DNA of 64,000 bases from Chlorella sorokiniana (taxonomy: Eukaryota > Chlorophyta > Trebouxiophyceae > Chlorellales > Chlorellaceae). This document shows, in pieces, positions 10,805-21,670 of this stretch. Location: positions 2,172,001-2,236,000 of the forward strand of contig CP084613.1 in the NCBI GenBank assembly GCA_025917655.1. Direction: 5' to 3'. The position numbers and the translations under genes are program-made. The notes beneath the pieces are model-generated. The model worked only from the letters and a program-made list of their open reading frames with translations, made no database searches and was not told the origin of the DNA. How positions within the stretch are numbered: the stretch's first letter is position 1; each line of letters begins with the position of its first letter.

Positions 10805-12529
10805 ATGACGCTGACGGAAGAGTTGGAAACTCTCAGGGTGTCCGGTATGAGTGTCAACGCGCAGGGAAGGGCTGTAGCATGCCAAGCCGCCTGTCAGCTG
10901 AGCGAGCTCCCTCTGGACGCTATTGCAAGAATTTGCAAGGTGTGGTTCAAGCAAGCTTAGTTCTTTGTTGCAGCCCAGCTGGCCAGTCCTTCCCCAGCCG
11001 CGCTCCGCCGCCGGGCCGCCCTTCCCGCAGGCATGCACCCTCCACGACATTCTGCGCCTCACCCAGACAAGCAAGGCAATATGTGCTGCACTCCAAGACG
11101 AGCGTGTATGGTATGGTCTGTGCCTCACTTCGTGGGGCCAGCTCACCGATGTGCCCCGCTGGCTAGTGCCCGCGGTTACGGCGGGCACGCAGGCGCTGTC
11201 GCCATTGTGCGCTCCCTCCACATACAGGTGGGCTGGCTAGGCAAAGGCGGCTGTGCTTGGCAGCAGCAGTTACCCTGGCTTCAGGGCCTCTTCTGCAGCA
11301 CGCGCCGCCGCCCTTGTCCGAACCCATGCCGCTGCGCCTTCTGTTTGCAGGGAGCTGTACCGGCTGCTGCACGAGGCAGCGCCCGCTGCGGGCCTGTGGC
11401 GCCTGGTGGGCGAGGGCCCCGCGGGTCGCTCATCCGCTTCACGTGGACGCAGGATGGGCTGGAGGGGTGCGAGGTGGAGCCGCGGGAGCCGCTGACGGGG
11501 CATGCCGATGCCGTGCCATGGGCCAGCGTGTGCCCCTCCCGCGGCCTCACCGTCGGCGTGCGGGTGGACCGGGGGCCGCAACGCCACAGTCACGTTCCAT
11601 GGCCTGGGGGGCCCAGGCATGCGCAGGAGCCCGTCGGCGGAGGCAGCGGCAGCGGTGGCGCTGCCCGCGTCACAGGCCAGCCCCGGTCGCGCGCGCTCGG
11701 CACCTCCCCGCAGGGCAGCTTCGAGGCGGAGTGGCTCCAATTCATGAACACCAGCGTGGCGGCCCGTGGCAGCAGGGCCAAGCAGCGGCGGCGCTGGCAG
11801 CGCGGCGGCGGCCCAGGTGCACAGCGAGCAGATCGCATCGCAAGGCCGGTGGCCGGTGTCACCGGCGTGCGGGCGCCCTCCAGCGCTGTGTGGTGCTGCC
11901 CCCAGGTCACTGATTGGCGCCGGCCCCGGTCCCCCGCCTCACACACTAACACACGCGCATGACCCACGTGTGCAGCTCGACCCGAGGGCCCCTTAATGCT
12001 CCACTTGAGGCGCGTGGAGGAGCCGCCACAGCCCAGCGCCAGGCACCCCTTGGCGGGGCTGTGGGCCGCAGATTACGGCCCCCTGGGGCTGCAGCTGCTG
12101 TGCCTGCGTTACGACTTCCGCGGGAGGGCTGCCCAGCTGCGCGCCACAAAGCTGACGGGCGACGAGTGTGTTCCCGCGGGCAACGTCAGCTGGCACTGCG
12201 CCGCAGCCTCGCTGCCCATGCCCTGGGGCCTTGCCGACCAGGAGCTGGTGGAGGAGCAGGAGGCGCGGTGGGCGGCGGAAGTGGCGTGGCGGGAGGACGG
12301 CGAGGAGGAAGGGGAGGGGCAGGATGAGGAGGAGAGGTTGGATGGGGACGGCGGCAGCGGCGCCGCAGCTGTCCGGCAGCAACCACGTAGGCGGCCGCCA
12401 CGTGTTGTGGCCATCCATGAGGGCAGCGGCCAGGTGGCGGCGCCCGCTTTCCAACACTGGGTGTCCGGTCGGCTTCTGGTATTTGCCGACGGCGGATTGT
12501 GCTTCTGCTGGGGGAGGGTGTGGAACTAG
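10805..12529 (+). CDS. F-box protein of the plant At3g12350/At5g39450 type
   Basis: Exon 1 (10805-10939) ends in the start of an F-box, LSELPLDAIARICK. Exon 2 (11031-11227) completes it with ACTLHDILRLTQTSKAICAA and RVWYGLCLTSWGQL. Exon 3 (from 11351) continues ELYRLLHEAAPAAGLWRLVG and, after a frame switch near 11423, SLIRFTWTQDGLEGCEVEP. Further on come FMNTSVAARGSRAKQRRRW and HPLAGLWAADYGPLGLQLL. This order (F-box, LWR-VG-GP-G, basic Arg/Lys stretch, PL-GLW) matches a family of plant F-box proteins without repeats. F-box proteins choose substrates for SCF ubiquitin ligases; the substrate is unknown. A switch at a run of five G's near 12510 suggests that the true C-terminus runs to a stop at about 12671. 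Confidence 0.72.
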
Positions 12530-12871
12530 TGGCCGACATGCGGCGCCTGCGTTGCCAGCTGACAGTCACGTTGCCCCCAGCCTACCCTTGTCTGCTGTGC
12601 TGCCTGCTGCACCCGTGCATCCTCCCCGAGCCCGATCCACCACCGCCATGCCCAAACCGGGGCAGCACTTGAGAGTGTTCCCACATTGCCCACACGTTTG
12701 CAGCATTGCTCTGCAACAACCTTGGTACTTGCCACTTGAATAGACACCTGCTGTTGAGAATTGCCAGCTTGAACAAGGAGTGAGCGAGGGCTATCCGGCT
12801 GCCAGGCTGCCATGAGGGCTGTCCCGCACCTGCACTGCCTGGAAGAAGGGCGGTGGCTGTTGCCGCGAGCA
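12530..12871. other. Convergent intergenic region
   Basis: It lies between the F-box gene and the TLDc gene. The first 140 bases are probably the end of the F-box coding region; the remainder shows nothing. Confidence 0.35.
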
Positions 12872-14005
12872 TCATGCGCGGCGCGTCCTCCACACAATGC
12901 CATCCAGCTCCCACTCCTCGCCCCCGCCCGAGCCACATACACACGCAGCCAGGCGAGCTGCACCCCGCGCTGGCTCTCGCCGGGCGCAAACAGGCTCTTG
13001 CCGCCATCTGGCAGGCGCGCGTAGTAGGGGCCCAGCTTGCACTTGGCCAGCCGCTCTCTCCCCGCCATCAGAGGGATGGCCAGTCCGTCGGCCCCAAAGT
13101 AGATGCCGGAGGCAGGATCGTCCCTGGTGACTGCCAAGGAGGGGCCGCCCACCTGCAGGGGCCCCACAGAGAGCTCGAGTCGGCTGCCCCGACATCGAGG
13201 ATCCTCTCCTGCGCAAGCATAGAAGGACGGCATGGTGCAGGGTTGCGGTGGTCTTGCGGCTGCGCTGCACCTTCTGCAGCTTGAGGGGGCGCTGGGTCAG
13301 GTTTCCATCCAGCCAGGTGAACAAGAAGGAAGCCATGGAGTCGCGGTCCTCTCCCAGTCCCACAAAACCACGCGCATTGTACCCGCCAACAACTGCGCCG
13401 CCCTCTGCAGCACCATGGGCAGCGGCAGCGAGCGCAGGGTCTGGCCATAAGACGGAGAGAGCCCCACAGCTCCCAGCACCACCTGTTGGCCTTGTCCCAC
13501 CTGTCTGTGCCACCACGAGGGCAGCACCAAATCCATCCACACGCTCGTGGAATGCGTCCGGCCTCCACCCATGCAGCTCCGCATCATAGGCCAAGCGGAG
13601 CGGCGTGCTTTCGAGTTGCGTCTGCGCAAGCAGCGGCCGCCAAGTGGCCACATCCTCATCGTCCCCTTCCACGGGACCAGCGAACGCATCTGTCACTGCT
13701 GGGTACAGCTCCCTTAATGCCTGCAGCAACAGTACTCTGGAAGCACTAGGCTGGGCCGTCCATACGTCAGCGGCCTGATGCTGCACATGCAGGCTCACCT
13801 CCTCCGACAGCCGTGCAAGGCCTCCTGGGCTCCTTTCCTCCAGCGCTCTACGGCCAAAGAGGGCGCCCACCAGCCGCTCTACTGGGTCGAGGTCGGCATC
13901 CTCCTGTGGTGTTGCCCGCCCTAGCAGCCGACACCGCAACGGCCTTCTGCTTGCAAAGCATCGCTGAGCCACTGAAGGTTGGAATGTACCAACCTGCGCC
14001 TTCAT
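12872..14005 (-). CDS. TLDc-domain protein, probably organelle-targeted
   Basis: Exon 1 (14005-13271) starts with a basic, Ser/Arg/Ala-rich leader (FASRRPLRCRLLGRA) typical of a transit peptide. The TLDc-like domain follows: DGFGAALVVAQTGG, VVGGYNARGFVGLGEDRDSM and FLFTWLDG, ending LKLQK. Exon 2 (13152-12872) resumes in phase with VGGPSLAVTRDDPASG, GIYFGADGLAIPLMAG, LAKCKLGPYYARLPDGGKSL and a C-terminal EEWELDGIVWRTRRA. The combination of GYN-x-GFVGLG, FLF-W-DG and FGADGL-I marks the TLDc fold; animal members protect against oxidative stress and bind the V-ATPase. The last 20 residues lie in a neighbouring frame after a run of five C's (12921-12925). Targeting is inferred from composition only. 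Confidence 0.7.
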   Translation of the reverse strand: MKAQVGTFQPSVAQRCFASRRPLRCRLLGRATPQEDADLDPVERLVGALFGRRALEERSPGGLARLSEEVSLHVQHQAADVWTAQPSASRVLLLQALRELYPAVTDAFAGPVEGDDEDVATWRPLLAQTQLESTPLRLAYDAELHGWRPDAFHERVDGFGAALVVAQTGGTRPTGGAGSCGALSVLWPDPALAAAAHGAAEGGAVVGGYNARGFVGLGEDRDSMASFLFTWLDGNLTQRPLKLQKVQRSRKTTATLHHAVLLCLRRRGSSMSGQPTRALCGAPAGGRPLLGSHQGRSCLRHLLWGRRTGHPSDGGERAAGQVQAGPLLRAPARWRQEPVCARREPARGAARLAACVCGSGGGEEWELDGIVWRTRRA

Positions 14006-14269
14006 TGTGCTTCAGGCCAGTCCAAAACGCTCTAGAGATAAGGTCGTTAGATAGAGGCCGAGGGTTACAGCGCACGGCAGACTGCAAGGGAGTACATTCA
14101 ATGGTTTGCAACGTTGTCGCAAATACAGAATTGCCTGGCAAGCCTGTCAAAGGGCCCGAAGAATGAACAGGCTTACCGGTTACCGCCAACTCAGCGCGCT
14201 CTGGTATTGCCATACCCAGTGTTGTTTGCCTTCCCTGCAAGCCTTCGATCACAGTACCGTTCTTACAGC

Positions 14270-15079
14270 ATGTGGAAATTGAGACATCTGCACACTGCAC
14301 TCTCGGTGCGCACTCTCGGGGTGCGCACTCGGAAAAAAAAAATAGCTGAAGGCACTCGTGATGTCTAACAATGCTTTCATAAAATCTGTAAGGTTACAGC
14401 AGAAAGGCCTGTTACCCCCGCTGACGCAGTTGGTAAGGGGTTTTCCACCGCAACGGCGCCACTTGTGCGCCGGCTGAACCACGTGGCCATCGCGGTGCCC
14501 AACTTGGAGGAGGCAGCCGCCAAATATAAAGACGTGCTGGGGGTGAAGGTAGGCTACAAGAACCCTCCATACCAGCAAGGAAGACTTTCTGCAGATGGGC
14601 AGCCGCTGCCAGCCTGCACCACATGACGTCAGAAGTGCGCGCAGGTGAGCGAGCCCGCGGCGCTTCCCGACCATGGGGTGCGCGTCGTGTTTGTGGAGCT
14701 GGCCAACACCAAACTGGAGCTGCTGGAGCCGCTGGGGAGTGCATCGCCCATCGCGACCTTCCTCCAGAAAAACTCAGCAGGCGGAATGTGAGCATTCAAA
14801 CGGATGGCGTGGTTATGTGGTCCCTGTCACCGCTGTGCCGCGTAGCCCATACCTCCCTTTCTTGCCTGCAGCCACCATATATGCCTTGAGGTTGACGATG
14901 TGAGCGCCTGCATGGCACACGTGGGAAGGCGGGTGCGGCTGCTGGACAAGCGGCCAAAGCTGGGCGCTCACGGCCTGCCTGTGGCCTTCCTGCACCCCAA
15001 GGATATGTGCGGAGTGCTGACAGAGCTGGAAGAGGTTGGGGCTGCGCCGCAGCAGGCCACCAGCCCTGACCACATTTGA
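14270..15079 (+). CDS. MCEE: Methylmalonyl-CoA epimerase (VOC superfamily)
   Basis: Four exons (14270-14357, 14400-14548, 14645-14787, 14872-15079) join in phase into 195 residues. The start MWKLRHLHTALSVRTLGVR looks like a mitochondrial presequence. The body is the glyoxalase/VOC fold of this enzyme: RRLNHVAIAVPNLEEAAAKY (first metal His), VFVELANTKLELLEPLG, SPIATFLQKNSAGG, HHICLEVDDV (second metal His) and KLGAHGLPVAFLHPKDMCG ending TELEE (metal Glu). It interconverts R- and S-methylmalonyl-CoA ahead of the B12-dependent mutase, in propionyl-CoA and odd-chain or branched-chain breakdown. The first intron is only 42 bases and carries CTAAC, a good branch-point sequence. No frame break is seen. 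Confidence 0.9.
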
Positions 15080-15201
15080 CTGGCGCTGCACCCTGATGTC
15101 CCCATCATATCTTCATGGCGCATAGCCGCTCAGGCATGCCGCTGTTCACATGCAAAACACGGAGAGCAATGTGTTTGTCACAAGCTGCCAGCCCAGTGCG
15201 G

Positions 15202-17745
15202 CTAGCCCAGGGGCGGTTGCAGCCAGGAATCAAAAACGCGGTACTGTCGGCTTGTCCAAGGTGATGCCGGGTCAAGGCAATATGACTTCAGGGCCAGCTC
15301 CATCCAGGGCCCGCCGTCGCTGCAACACAAGTCAAGATGGGTGGGAGAGCCATCAGAAAGGAGGGTGGGGTGGGGGCTCTGGTGTGGGTGCATGCATGGG
15401 GCTCGCAGCAGAGGCATGGCTGCGTGGGGCTCACCGCCGGCAGCCCTCGCCCTGTAGCTGCCGCAGCCGCTGCAGGAGCGCCTCTGCCGCCGCTGCATCA
15501 GCGCTGAGGTCGCAGGGTGGCAGGCCCGCAAAGAAGCGCTGCGCGTCGGGGCCGAACAGGATGAGGTGTAGCCGGCCTGTGGCGTCCTCTACATCCAGCC
15601 GCAGAGCATACACCCAGCCACCGGCGCTGGCCCCTGCAGGCCAGGCGCAGGAGGTCCTGCCGCTGGCTAGCCTGCTGGAGGTGACTCGCAGGCATGGCCA
15701 GCGCTGCATGATCTGGGGCATGCCTGGCCAGCCCATCACGCAACCGCCCACCTGTTTGTCCACACTCCTGGGCAGGGCGGCACATGTCCTTTGGCTGCTG
15801 CGGCTGAAAGCCCTTCAGCTGAACCAGCACCCGGTAGCAGTGGGGTTGCGCCCCTGGGGTATCCAGCAGCACCTGGCGCAGCGTGGCGAATGGCTGCTGT
15901 CGGTGGCTGCACACCGAGAGCAGCTGGTCACCGGCTGCGGCCGGGTCTGGCGCCCAGCCCGCTGTGTGGTTGCCCTCCAGCCTGCGTCGGTACTCCTCCA
16001 CATATTGCTGCTGCGCCTCTTCAGCTTGCCGCGACACTGTGCACTGGCTGTTGCGCGAAAAGAATGCCTGGGTGAATGATGGGTGGGGGATGCTCGGGTT
16101 AGGCGAGGCTGATGCACCAGTCAGGTCGGGCAAATGAGGAGTGCTGGGCCAGGAGGGCAAGGCAAACTAGTGGTCCTGATGTTGGGGACAGGCCATACCT
16201 CCCAGGTAAACAGCAGACTGGAGTGCACAGCAGCCCACTCTGCAAGAGCCAGCCCAGGAGCGTACCTGCAGCTGCCCCTGTACCACCCTGGCGCCAACGT
16301 TTCGCAGCTTGACCCAGCTGCCGACCACCAGCAACTCTGCAGGTGCCCGCTTGGACACCACCATTGGCAGCGCTGTGCCCAGCAATGGCACTTGCTCAAG
16401 GTCTGGCATATCCTGTGTTCCGAAGGGGACCGAGAAGCGACAAACCCAGGGATGTGGGACGCAGGGTCACTAGGCATGCAGCCGGCCGGGTGCACAGAGG
16501 TGTGACAGCCTGCTCACCTGCAGCGGCAGTGCAAATGGGCGGAGCTGAGGAAGCAAGTGCTGCTGCTCGGGAGCATCCTCCTGCTGCCGCGTGTCAAACC
16601 TGCGGGTCAGCGTTGCGACGAGGCTGTGGCACAAGGTTAATGACGCAGTCAGGGCCTGCAAGCGCCCATGGCCAAAGCATTCCAAGCATGCAGCTAGGGG
16701 CTTCCTCTTCCCTCGCTCCATCATGGATAGGCCCCCCCCACTACCCTCTGCACCCTATTCACACAAAGCGCGCGTGTGCATACTCATACCCACCCACCCC
16801 TTTCCCTGCTCACGCCAGGGGGAAGGGGAGGGCGTCGGAGGCGTCCCAGAGGTGCACCACCCGGAAGTCGGGGTGGGAGCCATCCGCAGCCAGCACGCGG
16901 CACACCACGTCAAAGAACTCCCCTGGGCGCACAGCGTGGATGCGACGCAGGTAGGAGGTGCTCCCGCGCAGCGCCTGGCGGTTGAGGGTGGCCATGTAGG
17001 TGCGCAGCGCAGCCAGCAGGCCCTCCTCCCGCCCGTCAAAGTGGTAGCTGGAGGACGAGTGCTGGTAGGGCTGCATGCTGCCGTCCTCTCTGCCATCAAA
17101 GAGGCAGAAGCTGCAGGGTCCAACTTTCGCAACAAGCTGCGGCCTGCCATGGTAGTGATCCACCTGCGGTGAGGTAGGCAAAGAGCAGGTGGGTTCCATC
17201 AGGATGGGCAGTAGCTGCGGCGCAGTGGATGAGAAGAGACCAGGCAGGCTTCAACAGCATAGGGCACCCCAAAGCGCACCTTGACCCTGTGCAGGCGGAT
17301 GATGTCCCCTGGGCGCTGGAGGTGCGGCAGCTGCTCGGGGTGCGGCGCAAAGCAGAGCAGCTCGATGCCAGCGGCCAATTCAGCACTGTCAGGGGTGGTC
17401 GGGTCGACCATCGTCATGTTGCATATCATGTCTGCACAAGTGAAAACTGGAAACAATCTGACACAAAATACAGCCAGAAAATGGCAGCTCTAGATGCATG
17501 CAACCGTCCACGACGCTGACGCCAGCGGCTGCTGTTGCCCGCAGCTGCCGTCAGCCCGCCGTGCAGCGTCTGCAAAGCTGGCGCGTTGCTGGCTTCTACA
17601 AACTAATCAAGTCTGTCGCACCAGTGCCGCGAGTAGGTCGAGGTACGCTGCACTCTATGACAACAGCCCACACGTGCAGGACTGTATTGCGGGGCTCATA
17701 GGCCGCGGTGCTCAGCTGTGTGTAATTGTACGGCGGTCCGCTCAT
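15202..17745 (-). CDS. POT1: POT1, telomeric single-strand DNA-binding protein
   Basis: Exon 1 (17745-17622) opens MSGPPYNYTQLS and ends SVPRPTRGT. It joins in phase to exon 2 (17431-17280), NMTMVDP through PGDIIRLHRVKV, and exon 3 (17163-16814), VAKVGPCSFCLFDG. PRPTRGTD, VDP and GDIIRLHRVK are the core of the first POT1 OB fold that binds telomere G-strand. A second OB region follows (LLVVGSWVKLRNVGARVV and QLLSVCSHRQQPFATLRQVL). A further domain has YALRLDVEDATGRLHLILFG. The last exon (15319-15202) has PWMELALKSYCLDP and SRQYRVFDSWL, matching the conserved POT1 C-terminus. The middle exons (about 16640-15430) are placed only roughly. POT1 protects chromosome ends and regulates telomerase. 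It is convergent with the epimerase gene, 122 bases apart. Confidence 0.88.
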
Positions 17746-18095
17746 CCTGAAGGACGCAACCTGAGCGCCGGCCCGCTGTGAAGGCTAGTGAGGTCCAAAA
17801 GCAGACGCCCCATCAACACGTAATGTACCGACTGTCCCGCCCGAAGGAAGGGCTGGCCGGGGGCGTTATTAACATTAACAAAAGCAACACGTAGCACAGC
17901 ATGGCCTGCTTGCCAAGTTCCTGCATACTGCCCCTGAAACTGCTAGGAAATGCTGCTACATCCCTTTTCAAAAGTATGGTTGCATTGTAGAGAATGATGG
18001 ACATCATTAAGCAGGAAAACTGAGCAAAGGACAGGCGAGCAAAGGCAACAGGGCAGGCGATGACACATGGGTGAGCACAGGTAACTATGCGCCCC
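17746..18095. other. Upstream region of POT1 and 3' region of VTC1-like gene
   Basis: 350 bases; no recognised element beyond the expected promoter and 3' untranslated sequence. Confidence 0.35.
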
Positions 18096-18888
18096 CTACT
18101 TTGGTGGCGTCTTGTTGTTCATGACAAGGTCCTTCACTGCCGCCAGCATGATGAGTGAAAGGCTTATCATGACAATGACAGCCAGGGTGATGGGCCCGAC
18201 CTGCAATGCACTCAAGCACCCTGGTATGATGACTCTGCACATCAAAGCAGCCTGTGCTGCAGACTGTAAAGTACAGATCGTGGGCGTCACGGAGCCATGG
18301 ACCCACCCACAAATCATCCCACCCAGCAAACCCCATGCGCACCTTGTCATCAAAGAAGCCCACTTGCTTGCGACGGATGAATTCTGAGCGCCAGTAGAAG
18401 GTGAAGAGGGCGTAGGCGATCATGGCAATGGATACAGGCAGCAGGGTGAGGGTGATGAGCTCCACGGTGCCCTGGCTGATGCCGCCCTTGAGCTTGGCAT
18501 CGCTGTCCTCCACTGCAAACCCCGCGATGGCGGTGCTGACCGTGCCCAGCGTGGTGGCCATGCCCAGCCACGCCAAGAAGGTGCGTTCATTGGCTGCATC
18601 GAAGTGGGCAGGAGCACAGATCAAGAACGAGCACGTGCGTGTGAGAGGAGCAATGAAAACCAACCCGGGGCAAGTCCATGAAGCAAGCGACTAACTGCAA
18701 GACCCCTTACCAAAGTATGTTTTTGGCTCGATTCGCAACGGTATTTTACGAGGCTTCTGATATTGAGCACCCTGCAACCAGAAGTGGCGCAGCACACAGC
18801 TTTTCAAGCAAGTGCATACGCACAACAACCCAACCTGGCGGCGGGCCGCCACCCGCTCTCCCCCGGCCGTGTCCACGATGCCTTCCAC
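18096..18888 (-). CDS. VTC1: VTC1-like membrane protein (DUF202), polyphosphate polymerase complex subunit
   Basis: Exons 18771-18711, 18593-18343 and 18200-18096 join in phase: KIPLRIEPKTYF, then ANERTFLAWLGMATTLGTVS, then VGPITLAVIVMIS. The EPK-x-(Y/F)-F-ANERTFL-WL signature followed by three membrane segments is that of Vtc1 and the DUF202 domain of larger VTC proteins. The segments are MATTLGTVSTAIAGF, LITLTLLPVSIAMIAYAL, and the last exon. VTC makes polyphosphate and moves it into vacuoles or acidocalcisomes, the algal phosphate store. No SPX or catalytic tunnel domain is present, so this is the small subunit. The first coding exon is unresolved: the frame is open up to 18894 without an ATG, and ATGs at 19004 or 19012 would need an intron that I could not fix. 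Confidence 0.85.
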
Positions 18889-19219
18889 ACCCCTTCACAG
18901 TTCGATGTAGCACACAATGGGAACCGTGGGAGGTCTGGGAGAACCCTTGCCTGTGTGTGTGTGCGCGTGCCCCACAGAACGTCTGTGAGTGAAGATGCCT
19001 GCATCTTTTCAACCGACCCGCAGCATACGAGAACTATACTGTCAAGTGAAATTCACTTCGACAACGGCGAGATTCCGACCTCGCTGTGAGCTGGACGCAG
19101 CATACATGACAGGGGTGCCGCCATGTGCAATAGATTGCCTTGCTTACATAGTGAGCGCGAGCATAGATGCTTGGCAGGTGATATGACAACAAGGCATCCG
19201 CTGAACTGCAGCTTGCACA
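18889..19219. other. Bidirectional promoter region, probably with the first VTC1 exon
   Basis: 331 bases up to the RH39 ATG. It includes candidate first-exon ATGs of the VTC1-like gene at 19004 and 19012 (minus strand) and a short GTGTGTGTG tract near 18954. Confidence 0.35.
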
Positions 19220-21492
19220 ATGTCTAGCTTTGTGACCAGCTCTTGGTGGCTGTCCGCCACGTTCGGCACCCATAAACATCAGCAGGCACTGTCAAAACGG
19301 CGCTGTGTCACTTCCTTCGCAACCCCCGACGGCCAGCAAGCTGCGGGGCACCAACGGCGGCAGTAAGTTCTTGCCCATCCGAAGGTTTTCTGGCCGTGGC
19401 CAGGCTTTGATATCTTGCAGTGTATTGCAGTGTAAGTACCGTGACAGAGCCCAGAAATCTGATCCAGTGTGTTGATCTGCAGGGACACAAGCAGCGAGCG
19501 CAGCAGCCGTAAGAGCGGTGGCGGAAGCAGCGCCACCCGCAAAAGCAGCAGCGGCGGGGCAAGCGGCGGTGGCGATGGCCGTGCTACACGCGGCGCCAGG
19601 CTGCTGAGGCAGCAAGAGCAACTGCTGGAAAGCGAGGCGGATATTCCCGTGGTGCGACCAGGCCAGGCTGCCAGCTCCACCTTCTTCTCCAGCACACGCT
19701 TTGAGGAGCTGGGGGCAAGCCCTGAGATGGTCTCTGCGCTGGCAGCGCTGGGCATCACGCGACCCTCACACATCCAAGTGCGAAGCGCCGCAGCCAGGCT
19801 GGGAGGCCTGCTTTGGGGTTCAGAGCCAGAACTGGACGGTCTGCCATGCTGCTCGCTGCAGCGCTAGGCCCCCTTTCTCTCCTGGCCTCTGCTCACACAC
19901 ACTCCTGATGCAGGCGGCCTCGTTTCGCGCGCTGAAGCAGAGCGAGGCGCGCCACGTGGTGCTGGCTGACCACGCGGGCAGCGGCAAGACGCTGGCGTAC
20001 CTGCTTCCGCTGCTCCAGGCGCTGCGGGAGGAGGAGGCACTGCTGGGGCCTGAAGCACGCCAGCCCTATTGCCCCCGCCTGCTGGTGCTAGCACCCACCG
20101 CAGAGCTGTGCGCCCAGGTGCTGCGGGTGTGCCGCGCGCTGTCGCGGGCAGGCCTGCGCTCGCGCTCTGCGGCGGCCACTGGCGGGCGGCCGATGCGCAC
20201 GCAGCGCGAGGCCCTGGCGGGCGGGCTGGATGTGCTGGTTGGCGCCCCCGGGCGCCTGGCACAGCTGCTGGACCAGGGATGCCTGCGCCTGGACTTCTGC
20301 CGCGCCGTGGTGTGCGACGAGGTGGATGTGCTGCTGGGGGCGGACTTTGAGTTTGCGGCGCAGGTGGCGCCGCTGCGCGCGGCCGCCCCTGACACCACCC
20401 GCTTTGTGTTTGCCACCGCCACCATTCCGGAGCAGGTGTACATGGACCTGGAAGAGGTGGGTTGTTGTTCCACATGGTTATTGTGTGTAGGGGGCGCCAG
20501 CGTGCATGGCGCCCACAAGCAGAGGCTAGACGCAACGAGGGTTGATGCCGGTGGTTGAGGTCGGCCCTCCGGCCCCCAGACCCCCTGTGCAGGCCTTTCC
20601 GGGTCTGGTTGCAGCGCTGGGCCCCGGCCTGCATCGTACCGCCCCTGGCATCACCGAGCAGCTGGTGGACTGCAGCGGCGGCGACGAGGTCAGCGAGGAG
20701 AGCGGGTTCAGGCGTAAGGCGGCCGCGCTGTTTGCGGTGCTGCAGGAGCAGCGCGCGCCTCGTGCCATCGTCTTCTGCAACAAGATCGACAGCTGTGAGT
20801 GGTCGAGGGCACCCGCGTACAGCGGAAGCACGGCCTTGCCTGCACACTGTTGAGTTTGGCATAAACTGTTGAGTGACCCATTCCCCTGTGCAACTTTGTT
20901 TCTCCCTGCACAAAGTTCATCCTCCCAATCCCACACCATGCACAGGCCGCAAGGTGGAGAACTTCCTCAAGCGCTCCCTAGGCCCCGATGACCGCGTGGA
21001 GGTGCTGCCCCACCACGCCGCCATCGCCGAGGAGAAGCGCGAAGAACACCTGCGCCGCTTCCTGGCTGCCCCCGCTGGTGCAAATGACGGCACTGGACGC
21101 CCGCGTCGCGGCGAGGCAGTCCGCGGCGGCCCTCCCACGCAGCGCCTGGTCCTGGTGTGCACCGACCGCGCCAGCCGGGGCCTGGACAGCGCGTTTGTGG
21201 AGCATGTGGTGCTGTTCGACCTGCCGCGCGACCCCTCTGAGTACTTGCGGCGCGTGGGGCGCACAACGCGTGCGCCGGCGGCCGCGGCGTGGTGTCTGTA
21301 CTGGCACTGGGTCGGCAGGTGCGCCTGGCCCGGGAAATCATCGACCGCAACCAGTCGGGGCTGGTGCTGCACCGGGTGCCAGCGGCGCTGCCGGCGGCCA
21401 CACAGCCCAGCAGTGTAGAACGGCTGCGCACCGACCTGGAGGCGGCTGCGGCAGGGGCAAAGCAGGCGGGGGCCCAGGGGCAAGCTTCATGA
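19220..21492 (+). CDS. RH39: Chloroplast DEAD-box RNA helicase of the RH39 type
   Basis: Exons 19220-19362, 19483-19777, 19914-20456, 20593-20794 and from 20946 join in phase. The N-terminus (MSSFVTSSWWLSATFGTHKH, then Ser/Arg/Lys-rich) suits a chloroplast transit peptide. The helicase has the Q-motif region (FEELGASPEMVSALAALGIT), Walker A as AGSGKT, LAPTAELCAQV, APGRL, DEVD in place of DEAD, and TATIPEQVY where motif III (SAT) usually sits. The second domain has AIVFCNKIDSCRKVENF, VLVCTDRASRGLDS and DLPRDPSEYLRRVGRT. These wordings match Arabidopsis RH39, which acts in chloroplast 23S rRNA maturation (the hidden break). A frame switch near 21275 separates VGRTTRA from RGVVSVLALGRQVRLAREII; both sides are conserved. 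Confidence 0.9.
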
Positions 21493-21670
21493 GGCGCCCT
21501 CCGCGCGGCCTTTTCCACTTCTTTGCGACCTTTGACCCAGGTGACGCAGGTCACCAGGTGTCACATGAAGCGCTTGACGCAGACATGACAGGACTTTGGT
21601 TAAAAGGAGGAATGGCGGCCAGTCCGACCAGGGGATGCGTGTTGGTGCTGGGCCATGCCTGCTGCCAGGA

